DNA of 37,501 nt from Mesobacillus boroniphilus JCM 21738 (GTDB lineage: Bacteria; Bacillota; Bacilli; Bacillales; Cytobacillaceae): contig NZ_BAUW01000037.1 in NCBI RefSeq assembly GCF_000517385.1, forward strand, positions 1 through 37,501. The letters are read 5' to 3'. This document shows, piece after piece, positions 36,631-37,501 of the stretch. Position 1 is the stretch's first letter, and each line of letters starts with the position of its first letter. The position numbers and the translations under genes were made by a program. The notes under the pieces are model-generated. The model was not told where the DNA came from. It ran no database searches and saw only the letters and a list, made by a program, of their open reading frames with translations.

Positions 36631-36751
36631 AGAGTAGGACTCCTTAAAATTGAATAATATACTTCCTTATTCACTTATTCAGCAAGTTATAAACTTAGCA
36701 AGCCGGGGAGAAAACGGATTAATGAGCGAAATTGTTATGGTTTTAGTCTAA

Positions 36752-36778
36752 TTGCAAATAAATAAGGTACTATATAAT
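36752..36778 (+). promoter_or_regulatory. Possible plsY promoter
   Basis: TTGCAA and a perfect TATAAT are separated by 15 bp, about 105 bp before plsY. The spacer is short, so the -35 may be misplaced; the TATAAT is the stronger part. Confidence 0.35.
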
Positions 36779-36884
36779 TAGCTGGCCATAGGTCAGTAAT
36801 CAGTTTTGTTCAAGATTTGCATGGAGTTTTTAAGAGAACATGGTAAAATAAAAGAACCTTAAAATCTTAAAAGGAGAATATTTC

Positions 36885-37472
36885 ATGGCATTAAACGCAA
36901 TTATCATTATTCTAGCTTACTTGCTTGGATCAATACCTTCTGGCCTCATAATCGGGAAAGCATTTTACGGCAAAGACATCCGTGAACATGGAAGCGGGAA
37001 TTTAGGCGGTACAAATACATTCCGGACTTTGGGGGTAAAAGCTGGTTTAGTAGTAAGTATTGCTGACGTCTTGAAAGGGACTCTTGCAGCTAGTCTGCCT
37101 TTGCTTCTGAACGCTGATGGACTCCATATGCTTTTAGTCGGGGTGTTTGCTGTAATTGGACACATGTACCCTGTTTTTGCAGGATTCCGCGGCGGCAAAG
37201 CGGTAGCTACTTCCGGCGGTGTTTTACTGGCGTACATACCGGTATTATTCTTACTCATGCTCATTATCTTTTTCATCAGCTTGTACATAACAAAGTATGT
37301 TTCTCTTTCTTCGATTCTAACTGGGATAGCAGCGTTCATTTACTCTCTGTTTACCCAGGACCTTCCGTTAATCGTGGTTGTCGCTGTCCTGGCTACCTTC
37401 GTTATTTACAGGCACAGGGCTAATATTGAGAGAATCCGCAAGAAAACTGAGCCGAAAATCAAGTGGCTTTAA
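36885..37472 (+). CDS. plsY: Glycerol-3-phosphate acyltransferase PlsY (acyl-phosphate type)
   Basis: A 195-residue integral membrane enzyme with about five helices that transfers an acyl group from acyl-phosphate to glycerol-3-phosphate, the first step of phospholipid synthesis in Gram-positive bacteria. The three family motifs are visible: [12 protein letters not shown] with the following [16 protein letters not shown], then [14 protein letters not shown], and the late helix with [19 protein letters not shown] lies 8 nt before ATG. In B. subtilis plsY (yneS) is next to yneT and parE; that linkage is stretched here. It ends just before the repeat at the window edge. Confidence 0.95.
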   Translation: MALNAIIIILAYLLGSIPSGLIIGKAFYGKDIREHGSGNLGGTNTFRTLGVKAGLVVSIADVLKGTLAASLPLLLNADGLHMLLVGVFAVIGHMYPVFAGFRGGKAVATSGGVLLAYIPVLFLLMLIIFFISLYITKYVSLSSILTGIAAFIYSLFTQDLPLIVVVAVLATFVIYRHRANIERIRKKTEPKIKWL

Positions 37473-37485
37473 TAACTGGGAACAG

Positions 37486-37501
37486 GAACAAAAAGCGCAA
37501 G
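37486..37501 (-). repeat. Start of a third repeat copy at the window edge
   Basis: The last 16 bases (GAACAAAAAGCGCAAG) are the exact reverse complement of 12421-12436, the 3' end of the repeat at 12250-12437. The rest would lie beyond the window. It is 14 bp after the plsY stop. Confidence 0.65.

Overview
The window looks like chromosomal DNA of a low-GC, spore-forming Gram-positive rod of the family Bacillaceae (Bacillus sensu lato; Mesobacillus, Cytobacillus or Neobacillus would all fit). The reasons are strong AGGAGG-type ribosome binding sites, frequent GTG/TTG starts, a TnrA regulator with matching TnrA boxes, the parE-parC-alsT gene order known from B. subtilis, and YebC/YeeI, HelD, PlsY and DUF1292 proteins of Bacillus type. 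There are no rRNA or tRNA genes, CRISPR arrays, prophage genes or insertion sequences.

Layout. 0-5.3 kb (mostly minus strand): a luciferase-like flavin oxidoreductase, then a nitrogen block that in transcription order is tnrA, an ammonium transporter, a DUF294 GlnD-like nucleotidyltransferase and a DEDDh exonuclease. Perfect TnrA boxes precede tnrA and the transporter. Two very small genes, one of the FbpA family, lie upstream. 5.4-12.2 kb: a DDAH-like hydrolase, an AGCS amino-acid symporter, a lone patatin phospholipase, a DUF1292 protein, a GH18 protein and an alpha/beta hydrolase. 12.25-12.44 kb: a structured intergenic repeat. Its 5' end recurs inverted at bases 1-30, and its 3' end recurs inverted at the last 16 bases. 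12.4-16.1 kb: yebC, a methyltransferase and a nucleoside hydrolase, mixed with decayed remnants of a flavin oxidoreductase, an SDF symporter and an MFS transporter. 16.1-18.5 kb: a flavin reductase, an AT-rich gene-free stretch, a staygreen (chlorophyll Mg-dechelatase family) homologue and a secreted protein. 18.6-24.8 kb: alsT, parC and parE, with a LexA-like palindrome upstream. 25.2-33.6 kb: a subtilase, helD, a glycerate-utilisation module (regulator, GntP permease, glycerate kinase, cre site) and a CoA-binding protein. 33.7-37.5 kb: an NCS2 permease, a phospholipase D-like protein and plsY.

A dominant technical feature is the number of single-base frameshifts. Seven otherwise intact genes carry ten of them, nine being one-base losses and one a one-base gain, nearly all in short homopolymers. 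Transporters are hit hardest (amt; two each in the AGCS symporter, alsT and the GntP permease). This looks more like sequencing or assembly error than biology, so I give one span per gene and mark the likely shift. The 12.4-16 kb remnants are different: they have lost large segments and look truly decayed.

Functionally, the most coherent units are nitrogen sensing (TnrA with Amt and a GlnD-like enzyme but no adjacent PII gene), glycerate catabolism under carbon catabolite control, and topoisomerase IV with the AlsT transporter. The least understood parts are the repeat family and the DUF294-exonuclease pair attached to amt.
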